A stretch of DNA of 64,000 bases from Mytilus trossulus. Taxonomy: Eukaryota; Mollusca; Bivalvia; Mytilida; Mytilidae. Every line of letters starts with the position of its first letter. Positions within the stretch are counted from its first letter, which is position 1. The translations under genes were made by a program, and so were the position numbers. The stretch spans positions 35,193,578 to 35,257,577 of the forward strand of contig NC_086378.1 of NCBI RefSeq assembly GCF_036588685.1, in the 5' to 3' direction. Shown in pieces: positions 1 to 10,800 of this stretch. A model generated the notes under the pieces. The model ran no database searches and was not told the DNA's origin. It saw nothing but the letters and a program-made list of their open reading frames with translations.

Positions 1-640
1 TCGAACTTGTCACACAATCTGCTACCGTGCTAGAAATAGTATGCACTTTAATAATAATTAATATATAAAATACAGATGGTACATCGACTTGTCAAAAAGG
101 TACAAAACACTTGTTATTGTTTCATGCTGTATTATACTGAAAAACGCAATTTTATAAGCAACATACTTTATATCAAACCAACGTGAATTTCCGGTGCTTG
201 ACTATTTGGATTGCATATAATTTTGGTAAATGTCATTGTACAAACCACAAAGTATTAACATATGAGGAAGAAGAAAAATGATTCATACTTTATATTTATT
301 ATGTTTGAGTAGCTTTTCATGACGTTTTCGTGCATGTTTTTGGTTCTTTTGTTCACCTACATTATAAAATAATATTAATTTAAAAATAAACCTGTGTGTC
401 CCAGATAAAATTTTAATTTCAAAATAAACCAGTTTGTCCCAGATAAACGTCTTATTGACATGTTTAATACATATTTTTTTATTATTATTATCTAACTTCT
501 ATGTTTTAATATTGTTTTGATAATGTGTCATATATGATTCTTTTTCGTTCAATGTATGTTTACTTGCTTTTGTTTAAGTGTCTTTTGATAGAATTATGCC
601 ATTTCAATTGATAATTTAACGGGTCTTTATAAATTGTAAT
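1..640. other. AT-rich flank without a recognisable gene
   Basis: The first 45 bases contain a copy of the dispersed unit start GAACTTGTCACACAA (see also 44641, 45243, 50953). The rest shows no coding signal that I can support. Confidence 0.4.
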
Positions 641-649
641 GTTAACCTT

Positions 650-935
650 TAACGGATTTGTAATTACATTAGCACCACGACAGGTACCACATGTGGGGCA
701 GGATCTGCTTTCCCTTCAGGAGTACCTGATATCACCCCCAGTTTTTGGTTCGTGTTGCTTAGTCTTTAGTTTTCTATGTTATGTGTTGTCAAGGATTTGT
801 ATAGTAACAAATCCTTGGTCTTGTGTACTATTTTATTTGTCGGTTTGTCTTTTTATCTTTTAGCCAAGGCGTTGTCAATTTAATTTCCATTTATGAGTTG
901 AATTGTCCATCTGGTATCTTTCGTCTCTCTTTTAC
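650..935 (+). repeat. Dispersed copy of the Penelope-like 3' tail
   Basis: Similar by eye to the segment that follows the reverse transcriptase at 15770-16015 (minus strand), from the ACATGTGG..CAGGATCTGC block to the CATTTATGAGTT block. No RT coding remains here. Confidence 0.65.
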
Positions 936-989
936 ACTACTGTTTTAGGTCATAATGAAGGATGGTCCTGGTAAAACGTTTAAAACAGC

Positions 990-1215
990 TGCATATCTAT
1001 TTACCTGTCCTAAGTAAAGAGCCTGTTGTTCAGTGGTTGTCATTTGTTGGTGTGGTTCATTTGTGGTTCTCGTTTCTCATTTTCTATATAGTTTATACCG
1101 TTATTTCAGTAATTTTAGGACCCTTTTACTTTGTTGTTTGGTTTAAGTCAAGGCTCCAGGTTGTTATAGTTATTAAGACTTTTGGAAGGCCTGTTTCAGC
1201 ATTACACATGTTATT
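990..1215 (+). repeat. Dispersed repeat (CAGTGGTTGTC family)
   Basis: Contains GAGCCTGTTGTTCAGTGGTT followed by TTTGTTGGTGTGGTTCATTT and a block ending GGAAGGCCTGTTTCAGCATT. Related blocks precede the abundant GACAAC repeat at 42150-42400 and 63715-63980. The 86-codon frame across it is not a gene. Confidence 0.5.
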
Positions 1216-2740
1216 TCCTTAATATAACAATGGCGAAAACACGCCTCTGATACAAATCGGAGTTAGTGTTTCCATAGAAATTATTGTAAACATCATAGGT
1301 AACTTTAATGTCCTTACTATTGTCTACGGCGAATATCTGACATTCACTTCAGTAATCATAGATAGCGAATAGAAGAGAACAAAAATAATAGCAATTTCAT
1401 CAGAGAAACACTATAAATATATGTTTTTTATGCCAATATATTTATTTGGAATGTCTTACTGAAGCAGTAGAAATTAACAGAATAACTATGAATATTAGAT
1501 AAACCTTTCATCATTCACCCTTTGATCATGCTGATATAAACATACAAAAACAACAATGCAAAATCTCCAGTTTTATTAATGGATATTCAACGATATTCTT
1601 GTGGGTAATAATTGTTCACTATGAATGATCGACGAGTTTTTTGTACCCCATTCAGATATATTGATTATTTTCTCTCACACAATACTGTCAATTCACAAAT
1701 TATTGCGATGTTTTTCTTATTGCGAAAAATGCCTATGTCTGAATATTGCAAAAGTTCAAATCGCGTTTTAGTCCAAAATGAAAAAAATGCAATGATAAAT
1801 GCACGCAATAATTTTTGAATTTACTGTAACCAACATTTCAATACGTACTCATATCTCATACATTGGGAAATTAGAAATAACACATAAAGAAAAAAACTTT
1901 GAGGTTAATTTTAAACCGACAGTCGTTATAAAATGTTAAAACCAAAAACCCAAACACTCCAAGCGAAAAGATAACTAAGGTCACATGACTTGGTACATGT
2001 ATTTTCTTATGTAGACACAGTAAACGTCATATTAAGAATACTGTCGACAGCAGTTTGTGGACTTGTTATTCTTACACAATCAAAAAGGACATGACATGAA
2101 TGTTTTGTGTTTGTTTGATTCTAACTTTGATAATGCTGTTATCGCCTACATAATGTATGTCGTACTAAAATAATTTCCAATTAAAAACCTTTTTAAAAAA
2201 ATGAGCATATTTGAAAGTTTAATTTGATAAATGAAAAACAATGTGAATTCTTAGGTTTTTATGTTGTGGTAGAAGGAAAACTGCATATACCAGTTGGTAA
2301 TAAATTGTTATAGTGAAAGACAATCTTACACAAACAAGATAGTAATACATTGTTGAGGTGAAAGACAAAATAATATGTACCATTTTATATGCATGAAATT
2401 GTTTAAATAATTTTGACAAGGGGATAATAAGTTTTAGTGCTTCATGTCTTTTTTGGAATACAGCTGTCAATTTCACAAAAAACTTAAGATTGATCGAAGT
2501 CATGAACAATTTAGTATGCTTACAATCAACTTTAATTTGTTTTGTAAAACCGAGTCCACACTAGAAAAATACGTTTATACTTATTCAAAACTTTTTTTGC
2601 ATAGACATTTGACACGAATTATCATTGATATGGTTATATTTATGAATTGACTGTTTACAAAATTTAGAATTTTTGAAATACGAAGGCTTTTCTACCTCAG
2701 GCATATATTTCCTTAGCAGGATTTGGCAAAACATTTATGA
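1216..2740. other. 1.5 kb with no feature I can support
   Basis: AT-rich unique-looking sequence. The short ORFs lack coding character, splice signals in register or similarity to the rest of the window. Confidence 0.4.
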
Positions 2741-2747
2741 ATTTGGA

Positions 2748-2890
2748 TTCACAATGCTCTTCAACTTCTTACTTTATTTAGCCTTTTTAACTTTTTTGAA
2801 TTCGAGCGTCACCTGGTGAGTCTTTTGTAGACGAAACGCGCGTCCGACGTATATGCAAAATTTAGTCCTGGTATTTATGATGATATAAAA
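2748..2890 (+). repeat. Hammerhead-bearing short element, copy A
   Basis: Shares with 16462-16610 (minus) the left part (AATGCTCTTCAACTTC, then TTTTTTGAATTCGAGCGTCA) and the right part (AAATTTAGTCCTGGTAT, then ATGATGA). The ribozyme core is damaged: CTGGTGA instead of CTGATGA, with an extra base before it. Confidence 0.7.
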
Positions 2891-2892
2891 AA

Positions 2893-3062
2893 GAAGATGT
2901 GGTATTATTGCCAATGAGACAACTATCCACAAAAGACCAAAATGACACAGACATTAACAACTATAGGTCACCGTACGGTCTTCAACAATGAGCAAAGTCC
3001 ATATCGCATATTCAGCGATATAAGGCCCCGATAAGACAATGTTAAACAATTCAAGTTTATTG
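2893..3062 (+). repeat. Abundant dispersed repeat (GAGACAAC / TAGGTCACCGTACGG), plus orientation
   Basis: Contains TGTGGTATTATTGCCAATGA, GACAAC, AACTATAGGTCACCGTACGG, CTTCAACAATGAGCAAAG and ATAAGGCCCCGATAAGACAA. Many diverged copies of this unit occur in the window on both strands. It has no ORF, which is consistent with a short interspersed element or MITE; its class is not certain. Confidence 0.75.
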
Positions 3063-3503
3063 TACTAATTTTATTGTACTAATTTCCTTGTATTGTATCC
3101 TTACAACGGGAAGTGAGTATTATATATTTATTCATATTAGTGATATAAATATCAAAATTACATGCAATTTTCAAACAGCTTTTTCTAACAATGTTATTTG
3201 ATCTAGTGTTATTATCCTGAGATTTTTTTAGAGACAAAAATACTAACAGCCAATTTCAACACAGTGAATCGTTTCATGTTTACAAACACAGCACTTTTGT
3301 TTCCGTTATAGATATAAGAAGACTCTTTCAAATCAATGTTAACATTTCATTGTTGTGTACCTAGCCATACAAAATTTGTTTCTTACTCAAATAATTTTAT
3401 AGCTTCAACCATATTCAAATGAATCTACAACTTCTATACATACATGTAGTGCGATACAGTTTTTACTCTTCTCTGATGGTGTGCTATATTGTAATTCTTT
3501 TAG

Positions 3504-3676
3504 ATCAACAGTTGGTGCTTGATAGGTCTCGACCAATTGGTTGTAATTTGCCGTCTATTTGCCCAAGACGTAGTAACCTACATAATCGTTGTCCAAATTC
3601 TGAACCATTTGATACTGGAAGAAACTGTAACGTATTAAGGTCCACAATCAGACTTTATCACAGACAGAACCAGTGA
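3504..3676 (+). CDS. Orphan terminal exon A of the cysteine-rich family
   Basis: The exon follows the acceptor ATTCTTTTAG and begins with the phase seen in genes 1-3 (AT, then CAA CAG). It encodes DRSRPIGCNLPSICPRRS, then NRCPNSEPFDTGRNC, then RSTIRLYHRQNQ and TGA. It keeps the four exon-5 cysteines. Compared with copies C and D a short stretch after the RQ codons is missing, so the stop comes 12 codons earlier. Poly(A) signal at 3719-3724. No exons 1-4 of this family are visible to its left on this strand. Confidence 0.7.
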
Positions 3677-4136
3677 CAACGGATAGAGAAAAAATAGAGC
3701 TTAATGTATACATTATGAAATAAAGAAACAATAACATAAGAAGTAACACGTGTTTTTTTTTATTGTTTTCATTTTTTTTTAGCTCAGCTACGCATCCACA
3801 AAAATAACAAAAAAAATTATGTATTACTTATGATACAACCGTCATGTCTAGACAACTGTTCAGTCTTAACACGCTGTCTTCAAGCAATAATGATCTTAAC
3901 GTCATCTTTAATTATGTAAAGAAATTGCTGTTTTGCACCATGCAAATTGTGAATTCTTACACTAACATTGTTCTTAACATTGGTATACTTTGTATTTTTA
4001 CCAAAATATCTTAATATTTCTTACTTATATAATTTTACAGCTTCAACCATATCTAAATGAAAACTACAATTTCTACACATATTGCAATACAGTTTTTACT
4101 CTTCTCTAATGGTGTGCTATATTGTAATTCTTTTAG

Positions 4137-4309
4137 ATCAACAGTTGGTGCTTGATAGGACTCGACCAATTGGTTGTAATTTGCCGTCTATTTGCCCAAG
4201 ATGTAGCAACCTACATAATCGTTGTCCAAATTCTGAACCATTTGATACTGGAAGAAACTGTAACGTATTAAGGTCCACAATCAGACTTTATAACAGACAG
4301 AATCAGTGA
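4137..4309 (+). CDS. Orphan terminal exon B of the cysteine-rich family
   Basis: Same acceptor, phase and four-Cys motif as copy A, with RTRPIGC and CPRCSNLHNRC (one extra Cys from an Arg codon change). It shares the short 3' deletion and early TGA of copy A. Poly(A) signal at 4352-4357. Spacing from copy A is 633 bp. Confidence 0.7.
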
Positions 4310-4838
4310 CAACGGATAGAGAAAAAATATAGCTTAATGTATACCTTATGAAATAAAGAAACAATTTCATAAGAAGTAACACGTGTTTTTTTTTATTGTT
4401 TTCATTTTTTTTTAGCTCAGCTACGCATCATCAAAAATAACAAAATAAAATATGTATTACTTATGATACAACCGTCATGTCTAGACAACTGTTCAGTCTT
4501 AACTCGCTGTCTTCAAGCAATAATGATCTTAACGTCACCTTTAATTATGTAAAGAAATTGCTGTTTTGCATCATGCAAATTGTGAATTCTTACACTATTG
4601 ACCATTTTCGTACTACTCAGTTTGAATATTAAGATATTCACGCACACACATTTTAACTAGCCGTTAACATTGTACTTAACATTGGTATACTTTGTATTTT
4701 TACCAAAACATCTTAATATTTCTTACTTATATAATTTTACAGCTTCAACCATATCTAAATGAAAACTACAATTTCTACACATATTGCAATACAGTTTTTA
4801 CTCTTCTCTAATGGTGTGCTATATTGTAATTCTTTTAG

Positions 4839-5047
4839 ATCAACAGTTGGTGCTTGATAGGACTCGACCAATTGGTTGTAATTTGCCGTCTATTTGCCCA
4901 AGACGTAACAACCTACATAATCGTTGTCCAAATTCTGAACCATTTGATACTGGAAGAAACTGCAACGTATTAAGGTCCACAATCAGACTTTATAACAGAC
5001 AGCAACGAGATTGTAGACTCGGTGACCACGGAAATAGAAAAAAATAG
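4839..5047 (+). CDS. Orphan terminal exon C of the cysteine-rich family
   Basis: Full-length terminal exon of 209 nt, ending RQQRDCRLGDHGNRKK and TAG. It has five Cys: the four shared ones plus RDC. Acceptor TTCTTTTAG at 4830-4838; poly(A) signal at 5069-5074. Its upstream intron retains a segment (about 4600-4668) missing before D and conserved in intron 4 of gene 2. Confidence 0.72.
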
Positions 5048-5488
5048 AGCTTAATGTATACATTATGAAATAAAGAAACAATAACATAAGAAGTAACACG
5101 TGTTTTTTTTTTATTGTTTTCATTTTTTTTTAGCTCAGCTACGCATCCACAAAAATAACAAAAAACATTATGTATTACTTATGATACAACCGTCATGTCT
5201 AGACAACTGTTCAGTCTTAACACGCTGTCTTCAAGCAATAATGATCTTAACGTCATCTTTAATTATGTAAAGAAATTTCTGTTTTGCACCATGCACATTG
5301 TGAATTCTTACACTAACATTGTACTTAACATTGGTATACTTTGTATTTTTTACCAAAATATCTTAATATTTCTTACTTATATAATTTTACAGCTTCAACC
5401 ATATCTAAATGAAAACTACAATTTCTACACATATTGCAATACAGTTTTTACTCTTCTCTAATGGTGTGCTATATTGTAATTCTTTTAG

Positions 5489-5697
5489 ATCAACAGTTGG
5501 TGCTTGATAGGTCTCGACCAATTGGTTGTAATTTGCCGTCTATTTGCCCAAGACGTAGCAACCTACATAATCGTTGTCCAAATTCTGAACCATTTGATAC
5601 TGGAAGAAACTGCAACGTATTAAGGTCCACAATCAGACTTTATAACAGACAGCAACGAGATTGTAGACTCGGTGACCACGGAAATAGAAAAAAATAG
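5489..5697 (+). CDS. Orphan terminal exon D of the cysteine-rich family
   Basis: Full-length 209-nt terminal exon like C, ending RDCRLGDHGNRKK and TAG, with the acceptor TTCTTTTAG at 5480-5488 and poly(A) signal at 5719-5724. Homology to the other units ends soon after the poly(A) signal (about 5745). It is the last copy; gene 1 lies tail-to-tail 2.1 kb to the right. Confidence 0.72.
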
Positions 5698-6103
5698 AGC
5701 TTAATGTATACATTATGAAATAAAGAAACAATAACACAAGTAACACGTGGTTTGTTTCATTGTTTCCATTTTGTTAAGCTCACTGTGCCCATATAGCTTT
5801 ATGTTGTGAGTCATATCATCACTTAGCGTCCGTCGTTCGTTAATTTTAACAGAACTAATTCTCTGAAACTATTTTTCCAATTAGAACAACAATTGACCGA
5901 ATTATCTTTGAGATGTCTTGTTAACCATGTTTAAATTGTATACGGTAAACCATATTGCTGACTAACATGGTCATAAAAGCTTACAGTATTATATGGGTAA
6001 AATACAAGTTTAGTCTATTAAATATTACTATTGATTAGGAAAATTTGGCGGGAGCATGCTTGTTCAAACTAAACCAAAAATACTAATTATATTAAAGTTA
6101 AGC

Positions 6104-6300
6104 AAATGTATGATTGCCAATGGGACAACTTTAAGTCAATTTAAACAAGAAGATATAAGCAATTATAAGTCACCATACTGTCTTCGACTTTGAAAAAAAA
6201 CCAATACCAAATAGCAGTATATAAAGGCCAAGACATGAATAAAATATGAAATAATTCAAATGAGAAACAATGCGTTCTTATTCATAATTAAACAATTAAT
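6104..6300 (+). repeat. Abundant dispersed repeat, plus orientation
   Basis: GATTGCCAATGGGACAACTT, then ATAAGTCACCATACTGTCTT and AGTATATAAAGGCCAAGACA: a diverged copy of the unit at 2893. Confidence 0.65.
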
Positions 6301-6822
6301 GAAAAACATGAAACACCTCAACCCCTGAACTACAGGTGTTTGATTTTTACAAACACATAAAGATGGGGGGAAAGTAACAGATTTTAAAGAGAGCTCAATC
6401 TCCTTCCTGACCTTAAACAGTGCTGTACAATTAAGTTGCTTAACTTAATAGATGTGTGCAAAAAGTAAAATTAAAAAAAACATACTGATATAATTCGAAT
6501 CGAAATCAATTAACATGTGAACGCAGCATGAAATAGTTCATAAAAATTGTTTACCGTGTTTATATTCTGAATATATTGACAAGCATATAATTTATGGAAG
6601 AAATATGAAATGAAATGTAATACCTGTAAACTTGCATGTTGGTATAAATGTGTTTTAAATCTTACATCAGTGTGAAACATGAATTCACATACTTTTATAT
6701 TTTTCTCAAACTGTACTTTATCGACAATTGTCATAATGCACATGTCCTGTATTCTTCTGTGCAAGTTACAACATATGTGGTTGACGTCTTTATTTAGTTT
6801 ATCTGTATATATATATATAATG

Positions 6823-7065
6823 AAGATCTTGTATAATTGCCAATGGGACAACTCTCAATAAGAGATAAAAAAAAAACACAGAAATTAACAACTATAGGTC
6901 ACCGTGCGGCAATCAACAATGAGCAAAGCCCATATCGCATAGTCAGCTATGAAAGGCCCATAAATGACAAATGTAAAACTATTCAAACGAGAAAACTTAT
7001 TCATCCACAAAAAATGCGCGAAAAACAAATATGTAACACATAAACAAACGACTATCACTGAATTA
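6823..7065 (+). repeat. Abundant dispersed repeat, plus orientation
   Basis: GCCAATGGGACAACTCTC, ACTATAGGTCACCGTGCGGC, then AGTCAGCTATGAAAGGCCCA. A better preserved copy of the unit at 2893. Confidence 0.7.
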
Positions 7066-7159
7066 CAGGCTCCTGACTTGGAACAGGCATTAAAATACAG
7101 AATTAGGCAGGGTTAAACATGTTAGAGAGATCCCGACCCTTCATCATATTTATCAACAA

Positions 7160-7232
7160 ATATAGGTAACCATACGGCCTTCAATAATGAACAAAGGCCA
7201 TACCGCATAGTCAGCTATAAAAGGCCACTACA
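7160..7232 (+). repeat. Truncated abundant dispersed repeat joined to a hammerhead fragment
   Basis: AGGTAACCATACGGCCTTCA through AGTCAGCTATAAAAGGCCAC, then an abrupt switch to the minus-strand hammerhead motif at 7233. The junction is chimeric. Confidence 0.6.
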
Positions 7233-7275
7233 TGACGCGCGTTTCGTCTACATAAGACTCATCAGTGACGCTCAT
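7233..7275 (-). ncRNA. Hammerhead ribozyme motif, copy B (intact core, 3' stem lost)
   Basis: The minus strand reads GAGCGTCA, CTGATGA, stem II GTCT/AGAC around a short loop, GAAAC, GCGCGTC. The conserved core is intact. The stem I 3' strand (TGGCG) expected after the cleavage site is absent because the repeat is truncated there, so cleavage in cis is unlikely. Confidence 0.6.
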
Positions 7276-7830
7276 ACAAAACAAGCAATATGTGGTAATT
7301 GTCACCTTCCATCCGTTATTTGATTTCTCCCTAAAACATATCAATACTCGGAGATCGTTTGACACAAACTATTATATTGTTTTGAATTACGTGTATGTGT
7401 CTTAATATCTTCTTGCCCTTGTTACATCATTAGTTTGATCGTAAGTACAAATGGCAAAATTTCTTATGATCAAAAGACGAACAGAGGAAAAACTGCCAAG
7501 AAACCTATACACAGATTTCCTCGGAGTTCGGTATTTTTGCCTCTTTTTTAACTTCTCATAATTAAATACAGATAACAACAACAAACAATAGGGTCTGAAC
7601 TTAAGGACTAATAAAGCGACCAAATATACATATGATTTTCAAACTAAAAATTAGGGAACAGACTAGCAATGACTGGCAAAAAACGACTCAAGACAAACCG
7701 TTCACCAAACACAACATAGAAAACTAAAGATTGATCAACACGAAAGCTCTGATTATGTTAATGTTCTAGAAACTACTACCTTCTGGTTTGAAAAGTACAA
7801 AAAAAGTACAAAAATCTGTGCTATAATATC
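7276..7830. other. Gene 1 downstream flank, no gene seen
   Basis: AT-rich sequence between the hammerhead fragment and the gene 1 poly(A) signal. No repeat or ORF that I can support. Confidence 0.4.
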
Positions 7831-7836
7831 TTTATT
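7831..7836 (-). promoter_or_regulatory. Poly(A) signal AATAAA of gene 1
   Basis: AATAAA on the minus strand, 21 bases after the TGA stop of exon 5. The same spacing class is seen in genes 2 and 3 and in the plus-strand array. Confidence 0.7.
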
Positions 7837-7856
7837 TCTTAGTTCGTACATTAAGC

Positions 7857-10800
7857 TCAACTTTTCCTATATCCATAGTTACCAAGTTGCATAGGTTTGC
7901 CATATCGCTGTTGTCTGTTATACCTATAACGCCTTTTTGACCTTTGTAATTTGCAGTTTCGTCCATTATCATATGGCTCAGAATCTGGACATTTAACCTG
8001 TTTTTCGTTGGTTATTGGACAAATAGACGGCAAGTTACAACCTATTGGTCGAGTCCGGTCAAGGTTCGACTGTTGATCTAAAACATGAAAAATTAAAATC
8101 CTTTACACATATTGCAATATTAATTCAATCGTAAAAATTCTACTATAATGGAGCTACAATTTGATTTTTACGTGGGGGCTAGGATGACATTTGAAAGAAG
8201 GCAGGACTGGACTTTTGTGTAAAACATAGCAGGATGACAATGTATGTAAAAAAAAAGTAGGATAACAATTTAAGTAAAAAAAGACGGTATATACTATGAA
8301 GAAGCAGGACCGAATAGAGAGGTAAAAAACTAGACAGAAATTTAACTAAAACGCAGGGCAATTCATTTTATCCTAGCACCTACTCTCTAAACCAAATGGT
8401 AGCTCCCTAAGATAGACAACAAAAGACAAAGTATTCAATTGAAAATCAATTTATAAACTAGTATGCCATTCCTCACAGTCAGTATCTTTTGCTTTGAATT
8501 TTGTTTGCTCTATGGTCCGGATGTTGTCTCTTTGACATATTTCCAATTTCCATTCTCATTTTATATAAAACAAATACCAGGCTTCACTTTGTGCAAAAGA
8601 AACATAAGACAATATACACCTGTTGGAAAAAAACTCTGTATTCAACATTTCTTGAAAAAAGTTTCAATTATACATCACCTCAAAATAAAAGTGTTTTTCT
8701 CCTGTTCTGTGGTACCGGCCAGAGGTTGGAAAAACACACAAATGTCTATGTAAAACTAATGTTAACGAAACGTTGTGTATTTAAACACTACACAGTGGCA
8801 TTTCTTTATTTGCTACAACCTTTATCGCTTTTAAAAAGACAAAGTAAACTAAGCAAATACAAATCTTAAACAGCTATAGCCAGAAAAAAGGTATGTTGAT
8901 GTATTAAGCTAATAGGAATAAAGGATACTCACTTAGAGCTGTTATGATAAAAAGAAAAGTGGATTATTCTAAACAATTGTCTCATGCATTCATAAAAAGT
9001 CTGCAGACATAAAATATAAATTAATTACCTGTTATAAAAGATGATGGTTTGGTACCAAGTCAAAAACTGCGATGATAAGCATTAACTTTAATGAGTATTA
9101 ACTTAAAGTTCGCGTAACGTTACAGAAACGACGTTACAACGATTAAGGAGCTATGTTTTATACCTTTCAAAACTATAAACGTGTGATGCAGACGTGTATC
9201 AATACAAGTACATTAGTTTTGCCATGACCAGAGCCTTGCACTATGTCATGTGTATTTTTTTCTTCACAATACATGGAGTCAGTGCATTGGTACGGTCATA
9301 TTTAAATGATACAACGCCACCAAACATATATCAGTTTCTGAATACTTGTATGTTAGCTTTGCAAGATACTGAATTATGTTCTATTGATTTGAAATGTAAT
9401 ATGCGGTTCGTTTTGATTAGAAACTTGAACTTATAGTGTAAAGACTATTTATACATAAACTGCTTCAAAAGATAAATAAATTGCATTAGCTTGGCTATTT
9501 ATGATGGCAGGTATAAGAGTGGCGCTCGCAATGTTTGATATGTTCAACTTACATATTTAAAGACTTGTGTTAAAAATAAACTTAAAAAGCTGCTCTGTAG
9601 AACCATTGGAGGCCTTCCGCAAATTGAAAACTTTTATAATATCTTAGCAGTAATTATCAATAAATAAGTTTCAGAGCCCCAAAAAAAATAATTATGATAT
9701 CGTAATTTCTTACCTGAAGAATGAAATGGCCCTTCAAATTTTGAACCATCACAAAGCTCACAAAAAGACTTCAGAGTGTCGCTTTCTACAAAATCAAGAT
9801 TCATTTAATTAATAAACAGAGGTTTTTTCAAGTTTCTTCATTCAAGATGGTGATATCAATATTGTTTTGTAAATGATACGGGTTATTTTCGTCTGATTTA
9901 GGAAGGCATGGTACTCACGGAAAGGAATGGGGGTTTCACAGGATGAAAATCATAATGTTTCGATCAATTTATTGGAGGTCTGAGATTGGCATGTCAGTTA
10001 TTACAAGTAGTCATTTAATCATTGTCATTTTGTTTTGTGCCCTTTTTTTTGTCGTGTGTTGATTTTAAAACTTTGCAGCATATGTAAGTTTCGGAGCGTT
10101 CCTTACTCTCAACAAGTAAATATATTCTACTGAGTTCGCGTATATACATATTTGCGTAGGAAATATATATGTACTTCCTTCCAGTAGGTTTTTTTTGCCT
10201 TGCCTGATTTGATGCTGTTACATCTTAAAAAGTACATCTGATTTATTTTGCAAAGATTCCTCTCAATCGTTATTAGTAGCCATCTTAATTTAACGGTGAG
10301 GTTTTTTAATGGGAGGGGGGCTTGTTGGATGCCTCATTGTAACTTTGATATATGCACTTATTTTGTGACTCTGATGTTTACACCATATCCATTGATCGAA
10401 ATTCTGCATTATTTGAAATTCGAATTAAAATTATTTCGGTATGACAAATACCTGGTGGCAGGAGCACATTTTGAACAGCTATTAGAGCATAGTGCATAAT
10501 ATGACAAAATAAGCCATTACCTTTGCTGAGGAAGTAGTACCACTCGGTATCCGATATTGTCAGAGATTTGAAGCATGCGAACTTTCCATACTCTCTATAG
10601 GAAATAAAATTGTAATAAGTAAAATTGAGAAAGGAAATGGTGAATGTGTCAAAGCGAAAACAACCCGACCATAGAGTAGACAACAGCCGAAGTGTTATTC
10701 TGCAGCATATTCCAAATCTTCAAATATTTCATAGAATAAATTGTAAAACACAAAGGCACAATTTCTTATACATTTGATAAAATGAAGTATCTATAAAATT

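Larger units (their letters stand above)
3370..5745 (+). repeat. Tandem array of four terminal-exon units (about 633-702 bp)
   Basis: Each unit holds intron sequence, the terminal exon, a short 3'UTR with AATAAA and a T-rich stretch. The exon starts are 633, 702 and 650 bp apart. Units are close to identical over most of their length. The upstream intron resembles the region before exon 5 in genes 2 and 3, so the unit is exon 5 plus the end of intron 4. Confidence 0.85.

Noticed and set aside
639-1222. Two plus-strand frames of 74 and 86 codons with hydrophobic products
   Set aside because: They coincide with dispersed repeats that recur with stops elsewhere in the window.
4598-4670. Short insertion (young mobile element) in array unit C
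   Set aside because: The same sequence stands at the equivalent place in gene 2 intron 4, so it is ancestral and was lost from other units.
5380-5400. TTTTACAG before CTTCAACC in each array unit as a second micro-exon
   Set aside because: The acceptor-like site is present, but no GT donor follows at a short in-frame distance, unlike the CTCGAA-GTGAGT sites.
3370-5745. CRISPR-like or satellite array
   Set aside because: Units of 0.63-0.70 kb contain a spliceable coding exon and poly(A) signal; the genome is eukaryotic.
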